From contig NZ_JAFFOB010000015.1 of NCBI RefSeq assembly GCF_016918935.1, positions 434,001 through 498,000 of the forward strand: 64,000 nt of DNA, written 5' to 3'. Below the pieces are notes generated by a model. It searched no databases and was not told where the DNA came from. It worked only from the letters and a program-made list of their open reading frames with translations. The DNA comes from Roseitranquillus sediminis (GTDB lineage: Bacteria > Pseudomonadota > Alphaproteobacteria > Rhodobacterales > Rhodobacteraceae). The stretch's first letter is position 1; each line of letters begins with the position of its first letter. Positions 1-7,297 of the stretch are shown here, piece after piece. A program made the position numbers and the translations under genes.

Positions 1-849
1 GCCGGGGTGGGGCTGAACCTGGCGCTGGGCTACGGCGGGCTCGTAAGCTTTGGGCACGCCGCCTTCTTCGGCCTCGGCGGCTATGCGGCGGGCGTGCTGG
101 CGAGTCACGGGATGAGCGGGCGTCCAATCGTGACCTGGCCGCTGGAAATCGGCGGCACCACACAGATGCTGGCGATCTGGCCGGTGGCGGTTGCGGCGGC
201 CGCGCTGGGCGCGCTTGTCATCGGCGCGCTGAGCCTGAGGACGACGGGCGTGTTCTTCATCATGATCACGCTCGCCTTCGGGCAGATGGCTTTCTACTTC
301 ATGGTGTCATGGCCGGCCTACGGCGGCGAGGACGGGCTGCCGACCTACGTCCGCAGTCGCTTTCCGGGCGTGAACACGATGGCGCCGCTGCAGTTCTTCG
401 CCATCGCCTACGGCTGGTTGATGCTGGCGCTCTGGCTGAGTTGGCGGATCGCCGGCAGCCGTTTGGGGCTGGCGCTTCAGGCGGCGCGGCAGAACCGGCA
501 GCGGCTGGCCGCGGTCGGCATACGGCCGAAGAGCGTGCTCCTGGGGGCGTTCGTCCTCTCGGGCGCGCTGACGGGCCTCGCCGGTGCGCTCTATACCGAC
601 CTCAACCGCTTCGTGAGCCCGGCGATGTTGAGCTGGCAGACCTCGGGCGAACTCCTGGTGCTGGTGATCCTGGGCGGCGTGGGCCGGCTCTTCGGGCCGG
701 TCGCGGGCGCGATGCTCTTCATCGCGCTCGAGCATCTGCTGGGCGGTATTAGCGACTACTGGCAGTTCTTTCTTGGCGCGATGCTGCTCATGGTGGTCCT
801 CTTCGCGCGCGGAGGCATCATGGGCGCGCTGGCGGGGCGGGATGGCTGA
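1..849 (+). CDS. livM: Branched-chain amino acid-type ABC transporter permease, LivM family (5' end outside window)
   Basis: Inner-membrane permease of a branched-chain amino acid/urea/amide-type ABC importer. The frame is open from the first base, so the true start lies before the window; 282 residues are visible and perhaps the first few dozen are missing. Hydrophobic segments are spread throughout. The LivM-typical block GGEDGLP sits near residue 105, and the EAA-like loop (SRLGLALQAARQNRQRLAAV) near 150-170 would contact the ATPases. The stop overlaps the start of livG by 8 bases, so the genes are probably translationally coupled. The substrate cannot be told from the sequence because the binding protein and LivH are not in view. 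Confidence 0.9.
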   Translation, partial: AGVGLNLALGYGGLVSFGHAAFFGLGGYAAGVLASHGMSGRPIVTWPLEIGGTTQMLAIWPVAVAAAALGALVIGALSLRTTGVFFIMITLAFGQMAFYFMVSWPAYGGEDGLPTYVRSRFPGVNTMAPLQFFAIAYGWLMLALWLSWRIAGSRLGLALQAARQNRQRLAAVGIRPKSVLLGAFVLSGALTGLAGALYTDLNRFVSPAMLSWQTSGELLVLVILGGVGRLFGPVAGAMLFIALEHLLGGISDYWQFFLGAMLLMVVLFARGGIMGALAGRDG

Positions 850-1591
850 GCCAGTCCTCAGGGCAGAGCGGTTGAGTCGCGGGTTCGGCGCGCTGCGGGC
901 GGTGGACGAGGTGACGCTCGAGCTGCGCCCGGGCGAGATCCACGCGCTGATCGGCCCGAACGGGGCCGGCAAGTCGACGCTGATCCGCCTCATCGCCGGC
1001 GAGGTGCGGCCCGATGCGGGGCAGGTGCTGCTTCTCGGTCGGGACGTCAGTCGGCTCGATGTCGCGAGACGGGCGCGGATGGGCCTGGGGCGGACCTTCC
1101 AGGTCTCGTCGGTGGCGCCTGACTTCAGCGTGCTGCAGAACGTGGCGCTCGCGGTGCTGGGCTCGCGTGGCGGCGTGTTCGGCCTGTGGCGCAACGTGAT
1201 GCGGGACGAGGCTCTGACGGGGCCGGCGCGAGAGGCGATTGCCGATGCAGGGCTCTCGGGGCGCGGGAGCGTGCCGGCGGCGGCGCTGAGCCACGGCGAG
1301 CGGCGCAAGCTGGAGATCGCGATGGCGCTGGCGCTGCAGCCGCGGCTCCTGCTGCTCGACGAGCCGATGGCGGGGATGGGCGTCGAGGGGGCGGCGGAAC
1401 TGGGTGCGCTCCTGTCGCGGCTACGCACGCGGGTGCCGATCCTGCTGGTGGAGCATGACATGGACGCGGTGTTCGCGCTGTCGGACCGGGTTTCGGTACT
1501 GGCGGAGGGCCGGCTGATCGCTAGCGGCACCGGCGCGGAGATCCGCGCGGATGCCGACGTGCGGCGCGTCTATCTCGGCGAGGCGGCGTGA
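842..1591 (+). CDS. livG: ABC transporter ATP-binding protein, LivG family
   Basis: ATPase subunit pairing with LivM/LivH. The 249-residue protein has Walker A GPNGAGKST at 38-46, a signature loop in the variant form LSHGERRK (LivG/LptB-type proteins commonly deviate from LSGGQ), Walker B LLLLDEP and the switch histidine in VEHDMD. An in-frame ATG lies further upstream inside livM, but the ATG at 842 gives the normal LivG N-terminus and the tight 8-base overlap with livM, so I chose it. The next gene starts on a GTG overlapping this stop, which makes livM-livG-livF one transcription unit. Confidence 0.92.
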   Translation: MAEPVLRAERLSRGFGALRAVDEVTLELRPGEIHALIGPNGAGKSTLIRLIAGEVRPDAGQVLLLGRDVSRLDVARRARMGLGRTFQVSSVAPDFSVLQNVALAVLGSRGGVFGLWRNVMRDEALTGPAREAIADAGLSGRGSVPAAALSHGERRKLEIAMALALQPRLLLLDEPMAGMGVEGAAELGALLSRLRTRVPILLVEHDMDAVFALSDRVSVLAEGRLIASGTGAEIRADADVRRVYLGEAA

Positions 1592-2277
1592 GCGGCGGCC
1601 TGCTCGACGTGCGGGGCCTGAGGGCGAACTACGGCGGCGCGGTAGCGCTGCGCGGCGTGAGCCTTTCGGTTGGTGAGGGCGAGGTCGTGGCGCTGATGGG
1701 GCGCAACGGGATGGGCAAGACGACAACGATCCGCTGCGTGATGCGGCTGATGCAGTCCGAAGGCGCGATCCGCTTTGCCGGCGTGGATCTGCGGCGGCTG
1801 CCGGCACACCGGACGGCGCGTCTCGGAATCGGACTGGTTCCTGAAGGGCGGCGCTGCTTCGCGCCGCTGACGGTGCGGGAGAACCTGATCGCGGCGGCGC
1901 GGGCGGGCGCGTGGGATCTCGGCGCGGTGGAACGGCTGTTTCCGCGGCTGGCGGAGCGCTCGCAGCAGCGGGCGGCGACGCTCTCGGGCGGGGAGCAGCA
2001 GACGCTGACGATCGGGCGGGCGCTGATGACGAACCCGCGCCTCCTGATCCTCGACGAGGCGACCGAGGGGTTGGCGCCGGTGGTGCGGCAGGAGATCTGG
2101 GAGGCGATCCTTGGGCTGAAGGCGCGCGGGCTGTCGATCCTGCTGGTGGACAAGTCGCTGGCGGAAATCCGCGCGGTGGCGGACCGCTGCGTGATCCTGG
2201 AGCGCGGCGCTGATGTCTGGATGGGCCGGCCGGGCGATCTGACGCGGGAGATGACGGACCGCTACCTGGGAGTCTGA
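1588..2277 (+). CDS. livF: ABC transporter ATP-binding protein, LivF family
   Basis: Second ATPase of the same importer, 229 residues, with Walker A GRNGMGKTT at 38-46, signature LSGGEQQ and Walker B LLILDEATEGLAP, a sequence typical of LivF. It starts on GTG in a GTGA overlap with livG. Downstream lie about 110 bases containing no recognised gene, followed by the convergent sox regulatory gene. Which substrate the system imports is unknown; Liv-type systems carry branched-chain amino acids, urea, short amides or aromatic acids. Confidence 0.92.
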   Translation: MSGGLLDVRGLRANYGGAVALRGVSLSVGEGEVVALMGRNGMGKTTTIRCVMRLMQSEGAIRFAGVDLRRLPAHRTARLGIGLVPEGRRCFAPLTVRENLIAAARAGAWDLGAVERLFPRLAERSQQRAATLSGGEQQTLTIGRALMTNPRLLILDEATEGLAPVVRQEIWEAILGLKARGLSILLVDKSLAEIRAVADRCVILERGADVWMGRPGDLTREMTDRYLGV

Positions 2278-2387
2278 GCGCCGCGGCGCCGTTCGGCCGG
2301 ACGGGGGCCGGCGAGGGATGGGATCGACTTCCTCGCAGCCGGGCGTCGCCGACTGACGCGGCGCTGCGCGAAAGGCGTCGGGAGAGC

Positions 2388-2720
2388 TCAGCGGTCGCCG
2401 CAGAAGAGGTCGTAGACGGTCTCGATCATTCGTCGCGCGCGTGGGTCCGCGATCGCGTAGTAGATCGCCTTACCCTCGCGCCGCGACGCCACCAGCCCCT
2501 CGAGCCGCAGCCGTGCCAGCTGCTGCGACACCGCTGCCTGCCGCGCCGAGAGCAGGTGCTCAAGCTCGGTCACGGATTTCTCGCCGGCCGCGAGGTGGCA
2601 GAGGATCAGGAGCCGCCCCTCGTGACTGATGGCCTTGAGAAAGCTCGCCGCCTGCTGCGCGCTGGCGGTCATCTCGTCCAATTCGACGGCGGACGGCGCG
2701 GAGGAGCCGGTCGGCGTCAT
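2388..2720 (-). CDS. soxR: ArsR-family sulfur-responsive repressor SoxR (SqrR/BigR-like)
   Basis: Winged-helix transcriptional repressor of the sox genes, unrelated to the MerR-type redox SoxR of enterobacteria. The 110-residue form from the ATG at 2720 has the ArsR recognition helix (RQAAVSQQLARLRLEGLV) and cysteines at 41 (LILCHLA) and 107 (DLFCGD). As I recall, these are the two positions that form the polysulfide link in the persulfide sensor SqrR of Rhodobacter capsulatus. A longer frame begins 48 bases upstream inside the preceding gene; I prefer 2720 because its stop/start junction TGATG matches tight coupling and the length fits the family. It is the last gene of the leftward soxS-HbpS-soxR unit. 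Confidence 0.88.
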   Translation of the reverse strand: MTPTGSSAPSAVELDEMTASAQQAASFLKAISHEGRLLILCHLAAGEKSVTELEHLLSARQAAVSQQLARLRLEGLVASRREGKAIYYAIADPRARRMIETVYDLFCGDR

Positions 2721-3211
2721 CAGAAGGCAATCTCGAAGGCGACGGCGTCGATCCCCGCCTGTGCGCACTCGTCGTCGAGCTCGGGCGACGGCGCGCCCGA
2801 GACGCCGATCGCGGCTACCAGCGAGCCGCCCGCGTCGACCGGAAGCCCGCCGCCGAGCGGCAGCGCCTCGGTGAGATAGCGGATGCCGAATGCGTCCTCG
2901 CCCGCCTGCGTGGCGTCGGAGAGCTCGGAGGTCGGCGTGCGGAAGCTGGCGGCGGTCCAGGCCTTGCGGCGCGAGGTCTCGAAGACGTGCGGGCCGGCGT
3001 AGCGCGCCCGCAAGAAGACCTGCGGCACGCCGGAGCGGTCGACCACCGTGACGCCGGCCTGATAACCTTGCTCGCGGCAGTGTTCGAGCGCGGCCTCGGC
3101 CATGCGGAGCGCGACCTCTGGCTTCAGCGCGCGGAACTCGACGAAGGCACCATCGTCCTGAGCGGCGGCCGGCAGCGCGAGCGCGGCGAGGAGCGCGGTG
3201 AGACGCATCAT
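2720..3211 (-). CDS. Secreted GlcG/HbpS-like heme-binding family protein
   Basis: A 163-residue protein with a signal peptide (MMRLTALLAALALPAAAQ) followed by one GlcG/HbpS domain: the early helix with ALEHCREQGY, the VTVVDRSGVPQVFLRA strand pair, the R(K)AWTAASFRTPTSEL helix and the glycine-rich GGGLPVDAGGSLVAAIGVSG near the C-terminus. HbpS-type proteins bind heme or cobalamin-like ligands outside the cytoplasm; the role inside sox clusters is not established. It overlaps soxS by 4 bases (ATGA) or by 1 base if the second Met is used, and abuts soxR. A periplasmic sensor or heme-related accessory for the Sox system is a guess from position only. Confidence 0.8.
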   Translation of the reverse strand: MMRLTALLAALALPAAAQDDGAFVEFRALKPEVALRMAEAALEHCREQGYQAGVTVVDRSGVPQVFLRARYAGPHVFETSRRKAWTAASFRTPTSELSDATQAGEDAFGIRYLTEALPLGGGLPVDAGGSLVAAIGVSGAPSPELDDECAQAGIDAVAFEIAF

Positions 3212-3567
3212 GGTGTATCCTCCGTGTCCAGTTCGTCCAGCATTCGCCCCAGAAGGCCCCAGAAGAAGTCCTCGCCGGGATAACCCTCCATCCGCGCGAC
3301 CTCCTCGCCTTCGTCGACCAGTACGAAGGTTGGCGTCACCCGGAGCGGCGCGTCGAAGACGATGTCAGCTGGGTGCGGCCCGTGAAGCGGGATGCGGCGC
3401 AGCGGTGCCAGGCGCGACTCTTCGGTCTGTGGATAGATCGGCGCGATCTCGGCGTCCCAGCGGGCGCACCAGACGCAGCCGGCTTCCTCGACCATGACCA
3501 ACTCGGCCGCCGCGAGAGGCGCGGCGAGCGCCATCGGGAGGGCCAGCGACACTCCGACGAGTCTCAT
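3208..3567 (-). CDS. soxS: Periplasmic thioredoxin-like protein SoxS
   Basis: Small periplasmic thioredoxin, 119 residues, with a signal peptide (residues 1 to about 21) and a redox pair CVWC at 31-34. The cis-Pro region is TPTFVLVDEG. In Paracoccus, SoxS keeps the SoxY carrier thiol in its reduced, active form. It diverges from soxV across an 81-base interval that should carry the promoters for both arms; a palindrome resembling the SqrR operator sits directly on the start codon (3566-3581). First gene of the leftward unit. Confidence 0.85.
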   Translation of the reverse strand: MRLVGVSLALPMALAAPLAAAELVMVEEAGCVWCARWDAEIAPIYPQTEESRLAPLRRIPLHGPHPADIVFDAPLRVTPTFVLVDEGEEVARMEGYPGEDFFWGLLGRMLDELDTEDTP

Positions 3568-3581
3568 TCGAGGTTCTGCAT
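3566..3581. promoter_or_regulatory. Candidate SoxR operator 1 (soxS-soxV intergenic)
   Basis: The 16 bases read ATTCGAGGTTCTGCAT, i.e. ATTC-N8-GCAT, one mismatch from ATTC-N8-GAAT. It matches the soxW-soxX site at 11 of 16 positions. The site overlaps the soxS start codon and lies just before the candidate soxV -35 element, so a bound repressor could affect both directions. Inferred from pattern and position only. Confidence 0.4.
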
Positions 3582-3582
3582 G

Positions 3583-3611
3583 TTGACGCGCTCCGCTGCC
3601 GGAGACTAGGT
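3583..3611 (+). promoter_or_regulatory. Candidate promoter for soxV operon
   Basis: TTGACG at 3583-3588, then a 17-base spacer, then CTAGGT at 3606-3611. The -35 is good and the -10 is weak. It lies immediately downstream of candidate SoxR operator 1 and about 40 bases before the soxV start. Confidence 0.3.
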
Positions 3612-3648
3612 TCTTTGACGGAACGGCACAAGCGGGAGGGGCTTCGGG

Positions 3649-4389
3649 ATGTTCGACGTCAGCCTCCTCGGCGCGGCGCTGGCGGGACTGCTGTCGTTCC
3701 TGTCGCCCTGCATCCTGCCCATCGTGCCGTTCTACCTCAGCTACATGGCTGGCGTCAGCATGAACCAGATCGCCGACGGCGGTGCGGTCTCAGGCGCCGT
3801 GCGGGCGCGGGCGGTGGCGACGGCGAGCCTGTTCTCGCTTGGCGTCATCGTGGTCTTCATCGGCTTCGGCGCCACGGCGACGGCCTTCGGGCAGCTTTTC
3901 CGCGAGTGGTTCGATGTGCTGCGCTGGATCGCGGCGGCGATCATCCTGGTGATGGGGCTGCACTTTCTCGGCGTCGTGCGGATCGGGCTGCTCTACCGGC
4001 AGTTCCGCGCGGACGCGGGCGAGACGTCGAACATGAGCCTCGCCGGTGCCTTCGTCATCGGCGCGGCCTTCGCCTTCGGCTGGACGCCCTGCGTCGGCCC
4101 GGTGCTGGCGGCGATCCTGTTTACCGCCGCGGGGGAGGAGACGGTGGGGCAGGGCGTTCGGCTGCTGACCGTCTATGGCCTCGGCATGACGCTGCCCTTC
4201 GTGCTGGCGGCGCTCTTCGTCGGGCCGTTCATGCGGTGGATGAAGGGCTTCCGCCGTCACCTGCCGAAGGTGGAGAAGGCGATGGGCGTGCTGCTCGTCG
4301 TCTTCGCCTTGCTGATCGGCACGAACACGATCAACTGGATCGCGAACTGGATGCTGGAGGCCGCGCCAGGCCTCTGGCTGCTCATCTGA
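3649..4389 (+). CDS. soxV: SoxV, CcdA-type membrane thiol transporter
   Basis: Polytopic inner-membrane protein of the CcdA/DsbD family, 246 residues, which passes electrons from cytoplasmic thioredoxin to periplasmic SoxW/SoxS. The two functional cysteines are visible: C21 in FLSPCILPIVPF and C148 in GWTPCVGPVLAAIL, both in the family's Pro-Cys membrane motifs. Hydrophobic segments surround them, with a short cytoplasmic stretch around 110-130. A GGAGG ribosome site lies about 10 bases before the ATG. First gene of the rightward sox operon; soxW follows after 11 bases. Confidence 0.93.
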   Translation: MFDVSLLGAALAGLLSFLSPCILPIVPFYLSYMAGVSMNQIADGGAVSGAVRARAVATASLFSLGVIVVFIGFGATATAFGQLFREWFDVLRWIAAAIILVMGLHFLGVVRIGLLYRQFRADAGETSNMSLAGAFVIGAAFAFGWTPCVGPVLAAILFTAAGEETVGQGVRLLTVYGLGMTLPFVLAALFVGPFMRWMKGFRRHLPKVEKAMGVLLVVFALLIGTNTINWIANWMLEAAPGLWLLI

Positions 4390-4400
4390 GGAGGATCGAG

Positions 4401-4976
4401 ATGGGACGACTGTTGGCTGCACTGGCTCTGGTTGCCGCCACCGCCGCGGGGGCGGTGGAGATGGGCGACGACGGTCTGCACAAGACCGACTGGATGCGCG
4501 ACACCTTCAAGGACCTGCAGGAGGATCACGCCGAGGCCGCGGCCGAAGGCAAGCGCCTGATGGTGCTGGTCGAGCAGCGCGGCTGCATCTACTGCACGCA
4601 GATGCATGAGGAGACCTTCGCCGACCCGCGCGTCGACCAGTACATCCGCGACAACTACTTCGTTGTGCAGATGAACCTGCATGGGGCGACCGAGGTCACC
4701 GACACCGACGGCGAGGAGCTGAGCGAGCGGGACGCGGCGCGCAAGTGGGGCCTGATGTTCACGCCGACGATGCTGTTCCTGCCGGTCGAGCTCGACCCGG
4801 ACCAGTCGGCGGCGGAGCAGGCGGTGGCGGTCATGCCGGGATCCTTCGCCCCCGGCACGACGCTCGACCTGCTGACCTGGGTTGACGAGGAGCGCTACCT
4901 CGATCAGTCGGAGGAGGACTTCCAGCGCTACCACGCGCGGATGATCCGCGAGCGCGACGATGGCGATACCCGCTGA
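4401..4976 (+). CDS. soxW: Periplasmic thioredoxin SoxW
   Basis: 191-residue exported thioredoxin-fold protein with a signal peptide (cleavage probably after the ATAAGA region, residues 13-18) and redox motif CIYC at 62-65 within VEQRGCIYCTQMHEE. The cis-Pro segment is FTPTMLFL. SoxW is the reductant partner of SoxV in Paracoccus-type clusters. The ATG at 4401 is preceded by GAGGAGGA and gives the signal peptide, so it was chosen over the much longer open frame that runs through soxV. The next 83 bases hold a candidate operator before soxX. Confidence 0.9.
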   Translation: MGRLLAALALVAATAAGAVEMGDDGLHKTDWMRDTFKDLQEDHAEAAAEGKRLMVLVEQRGCIYCTQMHEETFADPRVDQYIRDNYFVVQMNLHGATEVTDTDGEELSERDAARKWGLMFTPTMLFLPVELDPDQSAAEQAVAVMPGSFAPGTTLDLLTWVDEERYLDQSEEDFQRYHARMIRERDDGDTR

Positions 4977-4980
4977 TCAT

Positions 4981-4996
4981 ATTCGCGGGCTTGAAT
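4981..4996. promoter_or_regulatory. Candidate SoxR operator 2 (soxW-soxX intergenic)
   Basis: ATTCGCGGGCTTGAAT, a perfect match to ATTC-N8-GAAT, the consensus I recall for SqrR/BigR-type persulfide-sensing ArsR repressors. It begins 4 bases after the soxW stop and 63 bases before the soxX start, the right place to control a second sox promoter. Confidence 0.5.
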
Positions 4997-5059
4997 TACT
5001 TGTTGCGCAGCCGGGTGACGGTGCGTAGGCTTTCGGCAAAAGAAGCCCAGGGAGGAAAC

Positions 5060-5539
5060 ATGAAGCGCATCACGCTCGCGCTGGCCGTGACGGGTGTCGC
5101 GGCGGGGATGGCTTCGGCACAGCAGGTGCCGCCGTCCGTCGTGCAGTACGACGAGTACGGAGATGTGAGCGAGCCGCTGACCGCTACCGCCGGCGATCCG
5201 GTGCAGGGGCGGCTCGTGATGGCATCGCGCGGACAGGGGAACTGCATTGCCTGCCACGCCGTCAGCGACATGGAGGAGTTTCCGTTCCACGGCGAGGTCG
5301 GCCCCCCGCTCGACGGCGTCGGCGACCGCTGGAGCGAGGCGTCGCTGCGCGGCATCGTCGCGAATGCGAAGAACGTGTTCCCCGGGACGATCATGCCCGC
5401 CTTCTACAAGGTCGAGGGATATGTCCGGCCGGGCGACGCCTTCACCGGCAAGGCCGCCGAGGGCGATCTGGACCCGTTGCTGACCGCGCAGGAAATCGAG
5501 GACGTGGTTGCCTATCTGATGACGCTCAAGGAGGGGTGA
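5060..5539 (+). CDS. soxX: Cytochrome c SoxX subunit of the thiosulfate-oxidising SoxAX complex
   Basis: Monoheme periplasmic c-type cytochrome that receives electrons from SoxA when thiosulfate is conjugated to SoxY. The 159-residue protein has a signal peptide (residues 1-20, ending ASA), heme motif CIACH at 62-66 and a likely distal Met ligand at M112 in GTIMPAFY. The start at 5060 follows a strong GGAGG; an in-frame ATG 69 bases upstream gives an implausible leader. Begins the soxXYZABCD block. Heme attachment would need the Ccm system; ccm genes occur at 47-49.8 kb. Confidence 0.94.
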   Translation: MKRITLALAVTGVAAGMASAQQVPPSVVQYDEYGDVSEPLTATAGDPVQGRLVMASRGQGNCIACHAVSDMEEFPFHGEVGPPLDGVGDRWSEASLRGIVANAKNVFPGTIMPAFYKVEGYVRPGDAFTGKAAEGDLDPLLTAQEIEDVVAYLMTLKEG

Positions 5540-5572
5540 CGCCCAGCGCGGCCCCATGCAAGGAGACTGGAG

Positions 5573-5986
5573 ATGTTCGAGAGAAGAGAGGTTCTCGCGC
5601 TCGGCCTCGGGGCCGCTGCGCTGACGATCCTGCCGCGCGCGGCCTGGGCCGCCGCGGACGAGGCGGTGCAGGCCTTTACCGGCGGCGCCGAGATGGCGGA
5701 CACCGGCGTGACGCTGACGGCGCCCGAGATCGCCGAGAACGGCAACACCGTCCCGATCAGCGTTTCTGCACCAGGCGCGGAGGAGGTCACAATCCTCGCC
5801 GACGGCAACCCGAACCCCGAGGTCGCGACCTTCAAGTTCGGCCCGCTCGCGGGCTCGCACGAGGCGTCGACCCGCATCCGGCTGGCCGAGACGCAGGACG
5901 TGATCGCGATCGCCCGGATGCCCGACGGCAGCTTCGCGCGTGCAGTGCAGAACGTGAAGGTCACCATCGGCGGCTGCGGCGGCTAA
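5573..5986 (+). CDS. soxY: Sulfur-carrier subunit SoxY
   Basis: 137-residue periplasmic carrier to which sulfur intermediates are covalently bound during thiosulfate oxidation. The C-terminal swinging arm GGCGG is present with the carrier thiol at C135. The N-terminus (MFERREVLALGL, then a hydrophobic stretch to AWAA) is a Tat-type signal peptide with the RR pair, so the protein is exported folded, presumably together with SoxZ. Ribosome site AAGGAG 7 bases before the ATG. Followed after 15 bases by soxZ. Confidence 0.95.
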   Translation: MFERREVLALGLGAAALTILPRAAWAAADEAVQAFTGGAEMADTGVTLTAPEIAENGNTVPISVSAPGAEEVTILADGNPNPEVATFKFGPLAGSHEASTRIRLAETQDVIAIARMPDGSFARAVQNVKVTIGGCGG

Positions 5987-6001
5987 CAGGAGACGACGAC
6001 A

Positions 6002-6331
6002 ATGGCAGAGAACGTGACACCCCGCGTCCGGGTGCCCTCGACCGCCGAAGCCGGCGAGACGGTCACCATCAAGACGCTGATCAGCCACCAGATGGAGTCC
6101 GGCCAGCGCCGCGATTCCAGCGGCAACGTCATCCCGCGGTCGATCATCAACCGCTTCGTCGCCACCTTCAACGGCGAGACTGTGATCGACGTGACGCTGG
6201 AGCCGGCGATCTCGACGAACCCGTACTTCGAGTTCCAGGCGAAGGTCCCGGAGTCGGGCGACTTCGTCTTCACCTGGTACGACGACGACGGGTCCGTGTA
6301 CGAAGAGACGGCCTCGGTCAGCGTAGGCTGA
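6002..6331 (+). CDS. soxZ: Sulfur-carrier scaffold subunit SoxZ
   Basis: 109-residue immunoglobulin-fold partner of SoxY. It lacks a signal peptide, as is normal for SoxZ, which is thought to be co-exported with SoxY. Family blocks PRVRVPSTAEAGETVTIKTL and the HQMESGQRRDSSGNVIPR segment are clear, as is the later FTWYDDDGS. It has no cysteine and therefore supports the carrier and does not itself bind sulfur. AGGAG site before the start; 32 bases to soxA. Confidence 0.95.
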   Translation: MAENVTPRVRVPSTAEAGETVTIKTLISHQMESGQRRDSSGNVIPRSIINRFVATFNGETVIDVTLEPAISTNPYFEFQAKVPESGDFVFTWYDDDGSVYEETASVSVG

Positions 6332-6363
6332 CCGGCAGAAGTCGCGACGAGGGAGGAAACGCA

Positions 6364-7224
6364 ATGAGAAGACTGAATGTCGCGGCGCTTGCGACGGGGC
6401 TGGCGGTGTGCGCCGCCGCCCCGGCCCTCGCCGACTTCGACGAGGTGGACGAGCTTGTCATCAACGGCGAGATCGAGATGACCACCCGCGCCGAGGCGCC
6501 GGAGCATCTGAACGGCGTGCTGCCCGAGATCATCTCGGGCTGGAGGTTCCGGACGGACGAGACCCAGCAGCTGCAGATGGACGACTTCGACAACCCGGCG
6601 ATGCTGGCGGTTGATCAGGCGACCGAGGTCTGGAACACGGCGCTGGGCAGCGAGGGGCAGTCCTGCGCCTCGTGCCACGACGACCCGGCGGTGAGCATGG
6701 AGGGGGTCCGCGCCGTCTATCCCAAGTGGGACGAGGAGCGCGAGCAGGTCCAGACGCTGGAGATGCAGATCAACGAGTGCGTCACCGAGCGCCTCGGCGC
6801 CGAGGCTTGGGAATATGACGGCGACCGGATGATTGACATGACGGCGCTGATCTCGACCGCCTCGCGCGGGATGCCGGTCGACGTGGCGATCGACGGACCC
6901 GCCCAGTCCACCTGGGAGCAGGGCAGGGAGATCTACTACACCCGCTACGGCCAGCTCGAGCTCGCCTGCGCGAATTGCCACGAGGACAACTGGGGCAACT
7001 ACATTCGCGCCGACCATCTGAGCCAGGGGCAGACCAACGGCTTCCCCGTTTACCGGCTCCGCAATGCACGGCTGAACTCGACGCACCAGCGCTTCTACGG
7101 CTGCATCCGCGACACGCGGGCGGAGACCTTCCCGGTGGGCTCGCCAGAGTTCGTGGCGCTAGAGCTCTACGTCGCCTCGCGCGGCAACGGGCTGTCGGTC
7201 GAGGCGCCGTCGGTCCGGAACTGA
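6364..7224 (+). CDS. soxA: Diheme cytochrome c SoxA, L-cysteine S-thiosulfotransferase subunit
   Basis: Catalytic subunit of SoxAX, which joins thiosulfate to the SoxY cysteine. The 286-residue protein has a signal peptide (1-23), two heme motifs, CASCH at 101-105 and CANCH at 202-206, and the active-site Cys ligand at 247 in QRFYGCIRDTR, so it is the diheme type seen in Paracoccus and Rhodovulum. The ATG at 6364 lies after GGGAGGAAACGCA; a longer frame through soxY and soxZ is a shadow. A hairpin follows between soxA and soxB. Confidence 0.95.
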   Translation: MRRLNVAALATGLAVCAAAPALADFDEVDELVINGEIEMTTRAEAPEHLNGVLPEIISGWRFRTDETQQLQMDDFDNPAMLAVDQATEVWNTALGSEGQSCASCHDDPAVSMEGVRAVYPKWDEEREQVQTLEMQINECVTERLGAEAWEYDGDRMIDMTALISTASRGMPVDVAIDGPAQSTWEQGREIYYTRYGQLELACANCHEDNWGNYIRADHLSQGQTNGFPVYRLRNARLNSTHQRFYGCIRDTRAETFPVGSPEFVALELYVASRGNGLSVEAPSVRN

Positions 7225-7248
7225 TCCGGCTCGACCTGATGCAGCACC

Positions 7249-7272
7249 ACCCTGTCCGGCAGCGGGCAGGGT
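7249..7272 (+). other. Hairpin in the soxA-soxB gap
   Basis: A 6-base inverted repeat, ACCCTG and CAGGGT, encloses a 12-base loop in the 73-base soxA-soxB interval. There is no T-run. It could act as an mRNA processing or stability element; weakly supported. Confidence 0.2.
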
Positions 7273-7297
7273 ATACCCGGGATATGCGGAGGCCAGG

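Noticed and set aside
307-1530. Long minus-strand open frame opposite livM/livG
   Set aside because: High G+C keeps antisense frames free of stops. The plus strand encodes well-recognised LivM and LivG motifs, while the antisense translation is Arg/Ser/Pro-rich with no motif.
2388-2720. MerR-family SoxR redox regulator
   Set aside because: Same name but different family: the protein has an ArsR winged helix, no MerR HTH at the N-terminus and no CxxCxxC-type iron-sulfur motif.
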